From Schoenoplectus triqueter (taxonomy: Eukaryota; Streptophyta; Magnoliopsida; Poales; Cyperaceae), in contig CAXKVV010001001.1 of assembly GCA_964058805.1 (NCBI GenBank), positions 1 to 38,221 of the forward strand: a stretch of 38,221 bases of DNA. Reading direction: 5' to 3'. Of this stretch, positions 1 to 13,000 are shown in pieces; positions within the stretch are counted from its first letter, which is position 1; each line of letters starts with the position of its first letter. The notes below the pieces were generated by a model. It made no database searches, had not been told where the DNA came from, and was given only the letters and a program-made list of their open reading frames with translations. The translations under genes and the position numbers were made by a program.

Positions 1-83
1 AGACGGTACCGAGGGCGTCGGGTATCGTTTTAATGTTTTGCGCGCCCGGACTCGTTTTCGGCGGTCTCGAAGGCGTCGGGTCC

Positions 84-90
84 CGTTTTC
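84..90 (+). repeat. Junction of a 31-bp truncated monomer (example)
   Basis: At this CGTTTTC the sequence passes directly from GGGTCC-CGTTTTC to GGCGGTACC, omitting the 27 bp (CATG, T-run, GCGCGCCCGGACT) that normally separate the two CGTTTTC boxes. The result is a 31-bp unit. The same clean junction recurs at about 289-295, 902-908, 1049-1055, 1254-1260, 2360-2366 and repeatedly to 16 kb, then in the 19.1-kb and 22.1-23.2-kb islands. I found none in the 24.6-38.2 kb domain. Confidence 0.9.
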
Positions 91-626
91 GGCGGTACCG
101 AGGGCGTCGGGTCCCGTTTTCATGTTTTGCGCGCCCGGACTCGTTTTAGACGGTACCGAGGGCGTCGGCTATCGTTTTAATGTTTTGCTCGCTCGAACTC
201 ATTTTCGGCGGTACCGAGGGCGTCGGGTCTCGTTTTCATGTTTTGTTCGCCCGGACTCGTTTTCAGCGGTCTCGAGTGTATCGGGTCCCGTTTTCGGCGG
301 TCCCGAGGGCGTCGGGTCTCGTTTTCATGTTTTGCGCGCCATAACTCTTTTTCGGCGGTACCGAGTACGTCGGGTCCCGTTTTAATGTTATGCGCGCCCG
401 GACTCATTTTCGGCGGTCTCGAGGGCGTCGGTCCTGTTTTCACGTTTTGCGCGCCCGGACTCGTTTTCGGCGGTACCGAGGTGGTCGGTTCCCGTTTTCA
501 TGTTTTGCGCGCCCGGACTCGTTTTCGGCGATACCGAGGGCGTCGGGTCCCGTTTTAATGTTTTGCGCGCCCGGACTCGTGTTCTGCGGTCTCGAAGGCG
601 TCGGGTCCTGTTTTCGTAGATACCGA

Positions 627-656
627 GGGCGCGCAAAACATGAAAATGGGACCCGA
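627..656 (-). repeat. Inverted satellite fragment, 30 bp
   Basis: This stretch reads GGGCGCGCAAAACATG followed by AAAATGGGACCCGA. It is the reverse complement of the unit segment running from TCGGGTCCC through TTTTCATG to GCGCGCCC. It is the only place I found where the array switches strand; plus-oriented units resume immediately at GTGCGTCGG. The left edge overlaps the normal GAGGGCG context and the right edge overlaps CCGA, so both junctions lie in short self-complementary words. This suggests a template switch or a micro-inversion. Confidence 0.9.
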
Positions 657-1891
657 GTGCGTCGGTCCGCGTTTTCATGTTTTGCGTGCCCGCACTCATT
701 TTCGGTGATACCGAGGGCGTCGGGTCCCGTTTTCACGTTTTGCGCGCCCGGACTCGTTGTCGGCGGTACCGAGGTGGTCGGTTCCCGTTTTCATGTTTTG
801 CGCGCCCGGACTCGTTTTCGGCGATACCGAGGGTGTCGGGTCCCGTTTTAATGTTTTGCGCGCCCGGACTCGTTTTCGGCGGTCTCGAAGGCGTCGGGTC
901 CCGTTTTCGGCGGTACCGAGGGCGTCGGGTCCCGTTTTCATGTTTTGCACGCCCGGACTCGTTTTAGACGGTACCGAGGGCGTCGGGTATCGTTTTAATG
1001 TTTTGCGCGCCCGGACTCGTTTTCGGCGGTCTCGAAGGCGTCGGGTCCCGTTTTCGGCGGTACCGAGGGCGTCGGGTCCCGTTTTCATGTTTTGTGCGCC
1101 CAGACTCGTTTTAGACGGTACCGAGGGCGTCGGCTATCGTTTGAATGTTTTGCTCGCCCGAACTCATTTTCGGCGGTACCGAGGGCGTCGGGTCTCGTTT
1201 TCATGTTTTGCTCACCTGGACTCGTTTTCAGCGGTCTCGAGTGTATCGGGTCCCGTTTTCGGCGGTATCGAGGGCGTCGAGTATCGTTTTCATATTTTGC
1301 GCGCCCGAACTCATTTTCGGCGGTTTCGCCGGTGTCGGGTCCCGTTTTCATGTTTTGCACGCCCGGACTCATTTTCGGCGGTACCGAGGGCGTCGGGTCT
1401 CGTTTCCATGATTTGCGCGCCCGGACTCGTTTTCGATGGTACCGAGGGCCTCGGATCCAGTTTCCAAGTTTTGCGCGCCCGGACTCGTTTTCGGCGGTAC
1501 CGAGGGCGTCGTGTCTCATTTTCTTATTTTGCGCGCCCGGACTAGTTTTCGGCGGTAACGAGGGCGTCGGGTCTCGTTTTCATGTTTTGCGCTTCCGGAC
1601 TCATTTTCGGCCGTACCGAGGGCGTCGGCTCCCGTTTCCATGTTTTGCGCGCCCCGACTCGTTTTCGGCGGTCCCGAGGGCGTCGGCTCCCGTTTTCATG
1701 TTTTGCGCTCCTTGACTCGATTTTTGCGGTAACGAGGGCGCCAGGTCCCGTTTTATTGGTTTGCGCGCCCGGACTCATTTTTGTCGGAACCAAGGGCGTC
1801 GGGTCCCGTTTTCATGTTTTGCGCGCCTGGGCTCATTTTAGACGGTACCGAGGGCGTCAGGTCCCGTTTTCACGTTTTGCGCACCCGGACT

Positions 1892-2533
1892 CGTTTTAGA
1901 CGGTACCGAGGGTGTCAGTTATCGTTTTAATGTTTTGCGCGCCCGGACTCGTTTTTGGCGATACCGAGGGCGTCGGGACCCGTTTTCATGTTTTGTTCGC
2001 CCGGAATCGTTTTGAGCGGTCTCGAGCGCGTCGGGTCCCGTTTTCGGCGGTATCGAGGGCGTCGAGTATCGTTTTCATGTTTTGCGCGCCCGAACTCATT
2101 TTCGGCGGTTTCGCCGGCGTCGGGTATCGTTTTCATGTTTTGCGCGCCCGAACTCATTTTCGGTGGTACCGAGGGCGTTGGGTCCCGTTTTCATGTTTTG
2201 CACGCCCGGACTCGTTTTAGACGGTACCGAGGGTGTCGGTTATCGTTTTAATGTTTTGCGCGCCCGGACTCGTTTTCGGCGATACCGAGGGCGTCGGGAC
2301 CCGTTTTCATGTTTTGTTCGCCCGGACTCGTTTTGAGCGGTCTCGAGTGCGTCGGGTCCCGTTTTCGGCGGTATCGAGGGCGTCGAGTATCGTTTTCATG
2401 TTTTGCGCGCCCGAACTCATTTTCGGCGGTTTCGACGGCGTCGAGTATCGTTTTCATGTTTTGCGCGCCCGAACTCATTTTCGGCAGTACCGAGGGCGTC
2501 GGGACCCGTTTGCATGTTTTGCGCGCCCGGACT
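1892..2533 (+). repeat. 321-bp tandem duplication
   Basis: Two adjacent 321-bp copies (1892-2212 and 2213-2533) share the same sequence of variants: TTTTAGACGG, TTATCGTTTTAATG, GATACCGAGGG, TTCGCCCGG, the GGTCTCGAG unit, a 31-bp truncated unit, GAGTATCG and GGTTTCG. 321 equals six 58-bp units minus one 27-bp deletion, as expected for a block holding one truncated unit. Related pieces recur near 14.36, 15.79 and 19.04 kb. Confidence 0.85.
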
Positions 2534-4099
2534 CCTTATCGGCGGTACCGAGGACGTCGGGTCTCGTTTTCATGTTTTGGGCGCCCAGACTCGTTTTCGG
2601 CGATACCGAGGTCGTCGGGTCTCGTTTTCATGTTTTGCGCGCCCGGACTCGTTTTCGGCGGTACCGAGGGCGTCGGGTCTCGTTTCCATGATTTGCGCGC
2701 CCGGACTCGTTTTTGATGGTACCGAGGTCCTCGGATCCAGTTTCCAAGTTTTGCGCGCCCGGACTCGTTTTCGGCGGTACCGAGGGCGTCGTGTCTCGTT
2801 TGCTTGTTTTGAGCGCCCGGACTAGTTTTCGGCAGTAACGAGGGCGTCGGGTCTCGTTTTCATGTTTTGCGCGCTCGGACTCGTTTTCGGCCGTACCGAG
2901 GGCGTCGGCTCCCGTTTTCATGTTTTGCGCTCCCTGACTCGGTTTTTGCGGTAACGAGGGCGTCGGGTCCCGTTTTATTGTTTTGCGTGCCCGGACTCAT
3001 TTTTGGCGGAACCGAGGGCGTCGGGTCCCGTTTTCTTGTTTTGCGCGCCTGGACTCATTTTAGACGGTACCGAGGGCCTCGGGTCCCGTTTTCAAGTTTT
3101 GCGCGCCCGGACTCGTTTTCGACGGTACCGAGGGCGTCGGGTATCGTTTTAATGTTTTGCTCGCCCGAACTCATTTTCGGCGGTACCGAGGGCGTCAGGT
3201 TCCGTTTTCATGTTTTGCGCACCCTGACTCATTTTCGGCGGTACCGAGGGCGTCGGGTCCCGTTTTCATGTTTTCCGCGCCCGGACTCGTTATCGGCGGT
3301 ACCGAGGGCGTCGGGTCTCATTTTCATGTTTTGGGCGCCCGGACTCGTTTTCGGCGGTACCGAGGTCGTCGGGTCCCGTTTTCATGTTTTACGCACCCGG
3401 ATCGTTTTCGGCGATACCGAGGGCGTCGGATCCAGTTTCTAAGTTTTGCGCGCCCGGACTCGTTTTCGGCCGTACCGAGGGCGTCGTCTCTCGTTTTCTT
3501 GTTTTGCGCGCCCGGACTAGTTTTCGGCGGTAACGAGGGCGTCGGGTCTCGTTTTCATGTTTTGCGCGCCCGAACTCGTTTTCGGCCGTACCGAGGGCGT
3601 CGGCTCCCGTTTCTATATTTTGCTCGCCCCGACTCCTTTTCGGCGGTCCCGAGGGCGTCGGCTCCCGTTTTCACGTTTTGCGCTTCCCTAACTCGTTTTC
3701 GGCGGTACCGAGGGCGTCGGGTCCCATTTTCATGTTTTGCGCGCCCGGACTCGTTTTCGGCGATATCGAGTGCGTCGGGTCCCGTTTTATTGTTTTGCAC
3801 GCCCGGACTCATTTTCGGCGGTCTCAAGGGCGTCGGGTCCCGTTGTCATCGGTCCCGAGGGCGTCGGGTCTCGTTTTCATGTTTTCCGCGCCCGAAGTCA
3901 TTTTCGGCGGTACCGAGGGCGTCGGGTCTCGTTTTAATGTTTTGCGCGCCTGGACTAGTTTTCGGAGGTACCTAGTGCGTCGGGTCCCTTTTTCATGTTT
4001 TGCGCACCCGAACTCGTTTTCGGCGGTACCGAAGGCGTCGGGTCTGGTTTTCATGTATTGCGTTCCCTTACTCGTTTTTGGCTGTAACAAGGGCGTCAG

Positions 4100-7000
4100 G
4101 TCCCGTTTTCATGTTTTGCGCGCCCGGACTCATTATTGGCGGAACCGAGGGCGTCGGGTCCCGTTTTCATGTTTTGCGCGCCCGGACACATTTTCGTCGA
4201 TACCGAGGGCGTCGGGTCCCGTTTTCACGTTTTGCGTGCCCGGACTCGTTTTCGGCGGTACCGAGGTTGTCGGTTCCCGTTTTCATGTTTTGCGCGCCCG
4301 GACTCGTTTTCGGCGATACCGAGGGCGTCGGGTCCCGTTTTAATGTTTTGCGCGCCCGGACTCATTTTCGGCGGTCTCGAAGGCGTCGGGTTCCGTTTTC
4401 AGCGGTACCGAGGGCGTCGTGTCTCATTTTCTTGTTTTGCGCGCCCGAACTCATTTTCGGCTGTACCGAGGGCGTCGGGTCCCGTTTTCATGTTTTGCGC
4501 GCCCGGACTCGTTTTAGACGGTACCGAGGGCGTCGGGTATCGTTTTAATGTTTTGCTCGCCCGAACTCATTTTCGGCGGTACCGGGGGCGTCGGGTCTCG
4601 TTTTTATGTTTTGCGCGCCCGAACTCGTTTTCGGCGATACCGAGGGCGTCGGGTCCCGTTTTCATGTTTTGTGCGCCCGGACTCGTTATCGGCGGTACCG
4701 AGGGCGTCGGGTCTCATTTTCATGTTTTGGGCGCCCGGACTCATTTTCGGCGGTACCGAGGTCGTCGGGTCCCGTTTTCATGTTTTACGCGCCCGGATCG
4801 TTTTCGGCGGTACCGAGGGCGTCGGGTCTCGTTTCCATGATTCGCGCGCCCTGACTCGTTTTCGAGGGTACCAAGGGCCTCGGATCCAGTTTTTAAGTTT
4901 TGCGCGCTCGGACTCGTTTTCGGCGGTACCGAGGGCGTCGTGTCTCGTTTTCTTGTTTTGCGCGCCCGGACTAGTTTTCGGCTGTACCGAGGGCGTCGGG
5001 TCCCGTTTTCATGTTTTGCGCGCCCGGACTCGTTTTAGACGGTACCGAGGGCGTCGGGTATCGTTTTAATGTTTTGCTCGCCCGAACTAATTTTCGGCGG
5101 TACCGAGGGCGTCGGGTCTCATTTTCATGTTTTGGGCGCCCGGACTCGTTTTCGGCGGTACCGAGGTCGTCGGGTCCCGTTTTCATGTTTTACGCTCCCG
5201 GATCGTTTTCGGCGGTACCGAGGGCGTCGTGTTTCGTTTTCTTGTTTTGCGCGCCCGGACTAGTTTTCGGCGGTAACGAGGGCGTCGGGTCTCGTTTTCA
5301 TGTTTTGCGCGACCGGACTCGTTTTCGGCCGTACCGAGGGCGTCGGCTCCCGTTTCCATGTTTTGCGCGCCCCGACTCGTTTTCGGCGGTCCCGAGGGCG
5401 TCGGCTCCCGTTTTCACGTTTCGCGCGTCCCTGTCTCGTTTTCGGCGGTACCGAGGGCGTTGGGTCCCATTTTCATGTTTTGCGCGCCCGGACTCGTTTT
5501 CGGCATGGAGTGCGTCGGGTCCCGTTTTAATGTTTTGCGCGCCCGGACTCATTTTCGGCGGTCTCGAGGGCGTCGGTCCCGTTTTCGGCGATATCGAGGG
5601 CGTCGGCTCCCGTTTTCATGTTTGGCGCTCCCGGAGTCGTTTTCGGCGGTACCGAGGTTGTCGGTTCCCGTTTTAATGTTTTGCGCGCCCGGACTCATGT
5701 TCGGCGATACCGAGGGCGTCTGGTCCCATTTTAATGTTTTGCGCGCCCGGACTCGTTTTCGGCGGTGTCGAAGGCGTCGGGTCCCGTTTTCGACGGTACC
5801 GAGTTCGTCGGGTCCCGTTTTCATGTTTTACGCGCCCGGACTCATTATTGGCGGAACCGAGGGCGTCGGGTCCCGTTTTCACGTTTTGCGCGTCCCGACT
5901 CGTTTTCGGCGGTACCGAGGGCGTCGGGTCCCGTTTTCATGTTTTGCGCGCCCAGACTCGTTTTCGACGATATCGAGTGCGTCGGGTCCCGTTTTAATGT
6001 TTTGCGCGCCCGGACTCGTTTTCGGCGGTCTCGAGGGTGTCGGTCCCGTTTTCGGCGAAATCGAGGGCGTCAGCTCCCGTTTTCATGTTTTGCGCGCCCG
6101 GACACATTTTCGTCGATACCGAGGGCGTCGGGTCCCGTTTTCACGTTTTGCGCGCCCGGACTCGTTTTCGGCGGTACCGAGGTTGTTGGTTCCCGTTTTC
6201 ATGTTTTGCGCGCCCGGACTCGTTTTCGGCGATACCGAGGGCGTCGGGTCCCGTTTTTATGTTTTGCGCGCCCGGACTCATTTTCGACGGTCTCGAAGGC
6301 GTCGGGTTCCGTTTTCGGCGGTACCGAGGACGTCGTGTCTCATTTTCTTGTTTTGCGCGCCCGAACTCGTTTTCGGCTGTACCGAGGGCGTCAGGTCCCG
6401 ATTTCATGTTTTGCGCGCCCGGACTCGTTTTAGACGGTACCGAGGGCGTCGGGTATCGTTTTAATGTTTTGCTCGCCCGAACTCATTTTCGGCGGTACCG
6501 AGGGCGTCGGGTCTCGTTTTTATGTTTTGCGCGCCCGAACTCGTTTTCGGCGATACCGAGGGCGTCGGGTCCCGTTTTCATGTTTTGTGCGCCCGGACTC
6601 GTTATCGGCGGTACCGAGGGCGTCGGGTCTCATTTTCATGTTTTGGGCGCCCGGACTCATTTTCGGCGGTACCGAGGTCGTCGGGTCCCGTTTTCATGTT
6701 TTACGCTCCCGGATCGTTTTCGGCGGTACCGAGGGCGTCGGGTCTCGTTTACATGATTCGCGCGCCCTGACTCGTTTTCGACGGTACCGAGGGCCTCAGA
6801 TCCAGTTTCCAAGTTTTGCGCGCCCGGACTCGTTTTCGGCGGTACCGAGGGCGTCGTGTTTCGTTTTCTTGTTTTGCAAGCCCGGACTAGTTTTCGGCGG
6901 TAACGAGGGCGTCGGGTCTCGTTTTCATGTTTTGCGCGACCGGACTCGTTTTCGGCCGTACCGAGGGCGTCGGCTCCCGTTTCCATGTTTTGCGCGCCCC

Positions 7001-10000
7001 GACTCGTTTTCGGCGGTCCCGAGGGCGTCGGCTCCCGTTTTCACGTTTCGCGCGTCCCTGTCTCGTTTTCGGCGGTACCGAGGGCGTCGGGTCCCATTTT
7101 CAGGTTTTGCGCGCCCGGACTCGTTTTCGGCATGGAGTGCGTCGGGTCCCGTTTTAATGTTTTGCGCGCCCGGACTCATTTTCGGCGGTCTCGAGGGCGT
7201 CGGTCCCGTTTTCGGCGATATCGAGGGCGTCGGCTCCCGTTTTCATGTTTGGCGCTCCCGGAGTCGTTTTCGGCGGTACCGAGGTTGTCGGTTCCCGTTT
7301 TAATGTTTTGCGCGCCCGGACTCATGTTCGGCGATACCGAGGGCGTCTGGTCCCGTTTTAATGTTTTGCGCGCCCGGACTCGTTTTCGGCGGTCTCGAAG
7401 GCGTCGGGTCCCGTTTTCGACGGTACCGAGTTCGTCGGGTCCCGTTTTCATGTTTTACGAGCCCGGACTCATTATTGGCGGAACCGAGGGCGTCGGGTCC
7501 CATTTTCACGTTTTGCGCGTCCCGACTCGTTTTCGGCGGTACCGAGGGCGTCGGGTCCCGTTTTCATGTTTTGCGCGCCCAGACTCGTTTTCGGCGATAT
7601 CGAGTGCGTCGGGTCCCGTTTTAATGTTTTGCGCGCCCGGACTCGTTTTCGGCGGTCTCGAGGGTGTCGGTCCCGTTTTCGGCGAAATCAAGGGCGTCAG
7701 CTCCCGTTTTCATGTTTTGCGCGCCCGGACACATTTTCGTCGATACCGAGGGCGTCGGGTCCCGTTTTCACGTTTTGCGTGCCCGGACTCGTTTTCGGCG
7801 GTACCGAGGTTGTCGGTTCCCGTTTTCATGTTTTGCGCGCCCGGACTCATTTTCGGCGGTCTCGAAGGCGTCGGGTTCCGTTTTCGGCGGTACCGAGGGC
7901 GTCGTGTCTCATTTTCTTGTTTTGCGCGCCCGAACTCGTTTTCGGCTGTACCGAGGGCGTCGGGTCCCGTTTTCATGTTTTGCGCGCCCGGACTCATTTT
8001 AGACGGTACCGAGGGCGTCGGGTATCGTTTTAATGTTTTGCTCGCCCGAACTCATTTTCGGCGGTACCGAGGGCGTCGGGTCTCGTTTTTATGTTTTGCG
8101 CGCCCGAACTCGTTTTCGGCGATACCGAGGGCGTCGGGTCCCGTTTTCATGTTTTGTGCGCCCGGACTCGTTATCGGCGGTACCGAGGGCGTCGGGTCTC
8201 ATTTTCATGTTTTGGGCGCCCGGACTCATTTTCGGCGGTACCGAGGTCGTCGGGTCCCGTTTTCATGTTTTACGCTCCCGGATCGTTTTCGGCGGTACCG
8301 AGGGCGTCGGGTCTCGTTTACATGATTCGCGCGCCTTGACTCGTTTTCGACGGTACCGAGGGCCTCAGATCCAGTTTCCAAGTTTTGCGCGCCCGGACTC
8401 GTTTTCGGCGGTACCGAGGGCGTCGTGTTTCGTTTTCTTGTTTTGCGCACCCGGACTAGTTTTCGGCGGTAACGATGGCGTCGGGTCTCGTTTTCATGTT
8501 TTGCGCGCCCGGACTCGTTTTCGGCCGTACCGAGGGCGTCGTCTCCCGTTTCCATGTTTTGCGCGCCCCGACTCGTTATCGGCGGTCCCGAGGGCGTCGG
8601 CTCCCGTTTTCACGTTTCGCGCGTCCCTGTCTCGTTTTCGGCGGTACCGAGGGCGTCGGGTCCCGTTTTCATGTTTTGCGCGCTCGGACTCGTTTTCGGC
8701 GGTAACGAGGGCGTCGTGTCTCGTTTTCTTGTTTTGCGCGCCCGGACTAGTTTTCGGCTGTACCGAGGGCGTCGGGTCCCGTTTTCATGTTTTGCGCGCC
8801 CGGACTCGTTTTAGACGGTACCGAGGGCGTCGGGTATCATTTTAATTTTTTGCTCGCCCGAACTAATTTTCGGCGGTACCGAGGGCGTCGGGTCACGTTT
8901 TTATGTTTTGCGCGCCCGAACTCGTTTTCGGCGATACCGAGGGCGTCGGGTCCCGATTTCATGTTTTGCGCGCCCGGACTCGTTATCGGCGGTACCGAGG
9001 GCGTCGGGTCTCATTTTCATGTTTTGGGCGCCCGGACTCGTTTTCGGCGGTACCGAGGTCGTCGGGTCCCGTTTTCATGTTTTACGCTCCCGGATCGTTT
9101 TCGGCGGTACCGAGGGCGTCGGGTCTCGTTTACATGAAATCGCGCGCCCTGACTCGTTTTCGACGGTACCGAGGGCCTCAGATCCAGTTTCCAAGTTTTG
9201 CGCGCCCGGACTCGTTTTCGGCGGTACCGAGGTCGTCGTGTTTCGTTTTCTTGTTTTGCGCGCCCGGACTAGTTTTCGGCGGTAACGAGGGCGTCGGGTC
9301 TCGTTTTCATGTTTTGCGCGCCCGGACTCGTTTTTGGCCGTACCGAGGGCGTCGGCTCCCGTTTCCATGTTTTGCGCGCCCCGACTCGTTTTCGGCGGTC
9401 CCGAGTGCGTCGGCTCCCGTTTTCACGTTTCGCGCGTCCCTGTCTCGTTTTCGGCGGTACCGAGGGCGTCGGGTCCCATTTTCATGTTTTGCGCGCCCGG
9501 ACTCGTTTTCGGCATGGAGTGCGTCGGGTCCCGTTTTAATGTTTTGCGCGCCCGGACTCGTTTTCGGCGGTCTCGAGGGCGTCGGTCCCGTTTTCGGCGA
9601 TATCGAGGGCGTCGGCTCCCGTTTTCATGTTTTGCGCGCCCGGACTAATTTTCGTCGATACCGAGGGCGTCGGGTCCCGTTTTCACGTTTGGCGCTCCCG
9701 GAGTCGTTTTCGGCGGTACCGAGGTTGTCGGTTCCCATTTTAATGTTTTTTGCGCCCGGACTCATTTTCGGCGATACCGAGGGCGTCTGGTCCCGTTTTA
9801 ATGTTTTGCGCGCCCGGACTCGTTTTCGGCGGTCTCGAAGGCGTCGGGTCCCGTTTTCGACGGTACCGAGTTCGTCGGGTCCCGTTTTCATGTTTTACGC
9901 GCACGGATTGTTTTCGGCGGTACCGAGGGCGTCGGGTCTCGTTTCCATGATTCGCGCGCCCTGACTCGTTTTCGACGGTACCGAGGGCCTCAGATCCAGT

Positions 10001-13000
10001 TTCCAAGTTTTGCGCGCCCGGACTCGTTTTCGGCGGTACCGAGGGCGTCGTGTTTCGTTTTCTTGTTTTGCGCGCCCGGACTAGTTTTCGGCGGTAACGA
10101 GGGCGTCGGGTCTCGTTTTCATGTTTTGCGCGCCCGGACTCGTTTTCGGCTGTACCGAGGGCGTCGGCTCCCGTTTCCATGTTTTGCGCGCCCCGACTCG
10201 TTTTCGGCGGTCCCGAGGGCGTCGGCTCCCGTTTTCACGTTTCGCGCGTCCCTGTCTCGTTTTCGGCGGTACCGAGGGCGTCGGGTCCCATTTTCAGGTT
10301 TTGCGCGCCCGGACTCGTTTTCGGCATGGACTGCGTCGGGTCCCGTTTTAATGTTTTGCGCGCCCGGACTCATTTTCGGCGGTCTCGAGGGCGTCGGTCC
10401 CGTTTTCGGCGATATCGAGGGCGTCGGCTCCCGTTTTCATGTTTGGCGCTCCCGGAGTCGTTTTCGGCGGTACCGAGGTTGTCGGTTCCCGTTTTAATGT
10501 TTTGCGCGCCCGGACTCATGTTCGGCGATACCGAGGGCGTCTGGTCCCGTTTTAATGTTTTGCGCGCCCGGACTCGTTTTCGGCGATCTCGAAGGCGTCG
10601 GGTCCCGTTTTCGACGGTACCGAGTTCGTCGGGTCCCGTTTTCATGTTTTACGCGCCCGGACTCATTATTGGCGGAACCGAGGGCGTCGGGTCCCATTTT
10701 CACGTTTTGCGCGTCCCGACTCGTTTTCGGCGGTACCGAGGGCGTCGGGTCCCGTTTTCATGTTTTGCGCGCCCAGACTCGTTTTCGACGATATCGAGTG
10801 CGTCGGGTCCCGTTTTAATGTTTTGCGCGCCCGGACTCGTTTTCGGCGGTCTCGAGGGTGTCGGTCCCGTTTTCGGCGAAATCGAGGGCGTCAGCTCCCG
10901 TTTTCATGTTTTGCGCGCCCGGACACATTTTCGTCGATACCGAGGGCGTCGGGTCCCGTTTTCACGTTTTGCGTGCCCGGACTCGTTTTCGGCGGTACCG
11001 AGGTTGTCGGTTCCCGTTTTCATGTTTTGCGCGCCCGGACTCATTTTCGGCGGTCTCGAAGGCGTCGGGTTCCGTTTTCGGCGGTACCGAGGGCGTCGTG
11101 TCTCATTTTCTTGTTTTGCGCGCCCGAACTCGTTTTCGGCTGTACCGAGGGCGTCGGGTCCCGTTTTCATGTTTTGCGCGCCCGGACTCGTTTTAGACGG
11201 TACCGAGGGCGTCGGGTATCGTTTTAATGTTTTGCTCGCCCGAACTCATTTTCGGCGGTACCGAGGGCGTCGGGTCTCGTTTTTATGTTTTGCGCGCCCG
11301 AACTCGTTTTCGGCGATACCGAGGGCGTCGGGTCCCGTTTTCATGTTTTGTGCACCCGGACTCGTTATCGGCGGTACCGAGGGCGTCGGGTCTCATTTTC
11401 ATGTTTTGGGCGCCCGGACTCATTTTCGGCGGTACCGAGGTCGTCGGGTCCCGTTTTCATGTTTTACGCTCCCGGATCGTTTTCGGCGGTACCGAGGGCG
11501 TCGGGTCTCGTTTACATGATTCGCGCGCCTTGACTCGTTTTCGACGGTACCGAGGGCCTCAGATCCAGTTTCCAAGTTTTGCGCGCCCGGACTCATTTTC
11601 GGCGGTACCGAGGGCGTCGTGTTTCGTTTTCTTGTTTTGCGCGCCCGGACTAGTTTTCGGCGGTAACGATGGCGTCGGGTCTCGTTTTCACGTTTTGCGC
11701 GCCCGGACTCGTTTTCGGCCGTACCGAGGGCGTCGGCTCCCGTTTCCATGTTTTGCGCGCCCCGACTCGTTTTCGGCCGTACCGAGGGCGTCGGCTCCCG
11801 TTTTCACGTTTCGCGCGTCCCTGTCTCGTTTTCGGCGGTACCGAGGGCGTCGGGTCCCATTTTCATGTTTTGCGCGCTCGGACTCGTTTTCGGCGGTAAC
11901 GAGGGCGTCGTGTCTCGTTTTCTTGTTTTGCGCGCCCGGACTAGTTTTCGGCTCTACCGAGGGCGTCGGGTCCCGTTTTCATGTTTTGCGCGCCCGGACT
12001 CGTTTTAGACGGTACCGAGGGCGTCGGGTATCATTTTAATTTTTTGCTCGCCCGAACTAATTTTCGGCGGTACCGAGGGCGTCGGGTCACGTTTTTATGT
12101 TTTGCGCGCCCGAACTCGTTTTCGGCGATACCGAGGGCGTCCGGTCCCGATTTCATGTTTTGCGCGCCCGGACTCGTTATCGGCGGTACCGAGGGCGTCG
12201 GGTCTGATTTTCATGTTTTGGGCGCCCGGACTCGTTTTCGGCGGTACCGAGGTCGTCGGGTCCCGTTTTCATGTTTTACGCTCCCGGATCGTTTTCGGCG
12301 GTACCGAGGGCGTCGGGTCTCGTTTACATGATTCGCGCGCCCTGACTCGTTTTCGACGGTACCGAGGGCCTCAGATCCAGTTTCCAAGTTTTGCGCGCCC
12401 GGACTCTTTTTCGGCGGTACCGAGGTCGTCGTGTGTCGTTTTCTTGTTTTGCGCGCCCGGACTAGTTTTCGGCGGTAACGAGGGCGTCGGGTCTCGTTTT
12501 CATGTTTTGCGCGCCCGGACTCGTTTTCGGCCGTACCGAGGGCGTCGGCTCCCGTTTCCATGTTTTGCGCGCCCCGACTCGTTTTCGGCGGTCCCGAGTG
12601 CGTCGGCTCCCGTTTTCACGTTTCGCGCGTCCCTGTCTCGTTTTCGGCGGTACCGAGGGCGTCGGGACCCATTTTCATGTTTTGCGCGCCCGGACTCGTT
12701 TTCGGCATGGAGTGCGTCGGGTCCCGTTTTAATGTTTTGCGCGCCCGGACTCGTTTTCGGCGGTCTCGAGGGCGTCGGTCCCGTTTTCGGCGATATCGAG
12801 GGCGTCGGCTCCCGTTTTCATGTTTTGCGCGCCCGGACTAATTTTCGTCGATACTGAGGGCGTCGGGTCCCGTTTTCACGTTTGGCGCTCCCGGAGTCGT
12901 TTTCGGCGGTACCGAGGTTGTCGGTTCCCATTTTAATGTTTTTTGCGCCCGGACTCATTTTCGGCGATACCGAGGGCGTCTGGTCCCGTTTTAATGTTTT

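Larger units (their letters stand above)
1..1260 (+). repeat. 965-bp offset duplication inside domain A
   Basis: Bases 1 to about 295 reappear at 966 to about 1260 with only scattered substitutions. The match includes the linked variants GGTATCGTTTTAATG, the GGTCTCGAAGG unit and the 31-bp truncated unit following it. The shared order of several rare variants shows a segmental duplication and not independent mutation. The outer limits are approximate because flanking units belong to the same family. Confidence 0.75.
1..4100 (+). repeat. Satellite domain A: divergent array with truncated units
   Basis: The 58-bp units here are heterogeneous. Variants include TTTTAGACGG and GGTCTCGA in place of the GGTACC region, GGTTTCGCCGG, GGTAACGAG and TTTTAATG. 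Full units are mixed with 31-bp truncated units. Only local duplications are seen and no long regular higher-order period. The right boundary is approximate, placed where segments start matching the 1.6-kb blocks further on. The heterogeneity suggests an older or less homogenised part of the array. Confidence 0.75.

Noticed and set aside
440..736. Minus-strand open frames of 65-146 codons throughout the window
   Set aside because: They recur at satellite periodicity, are bounded by the TGA complementary to TTTTCATG, and carry the same Lys/Arg-rich peptide each time. This one only looks different because it crosses the inverted fragment at 627-656.
5505..5516. Possible insertion at GGCATGGAGTG units (also near 7130, 9513, 10324 and 12707)
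   Set aside because: The surrounding sequence aligns to the normal unit with a 3-bp loss and two substitutions, so it is a degenerate monomer inherited by duplication and not foreign sequence.
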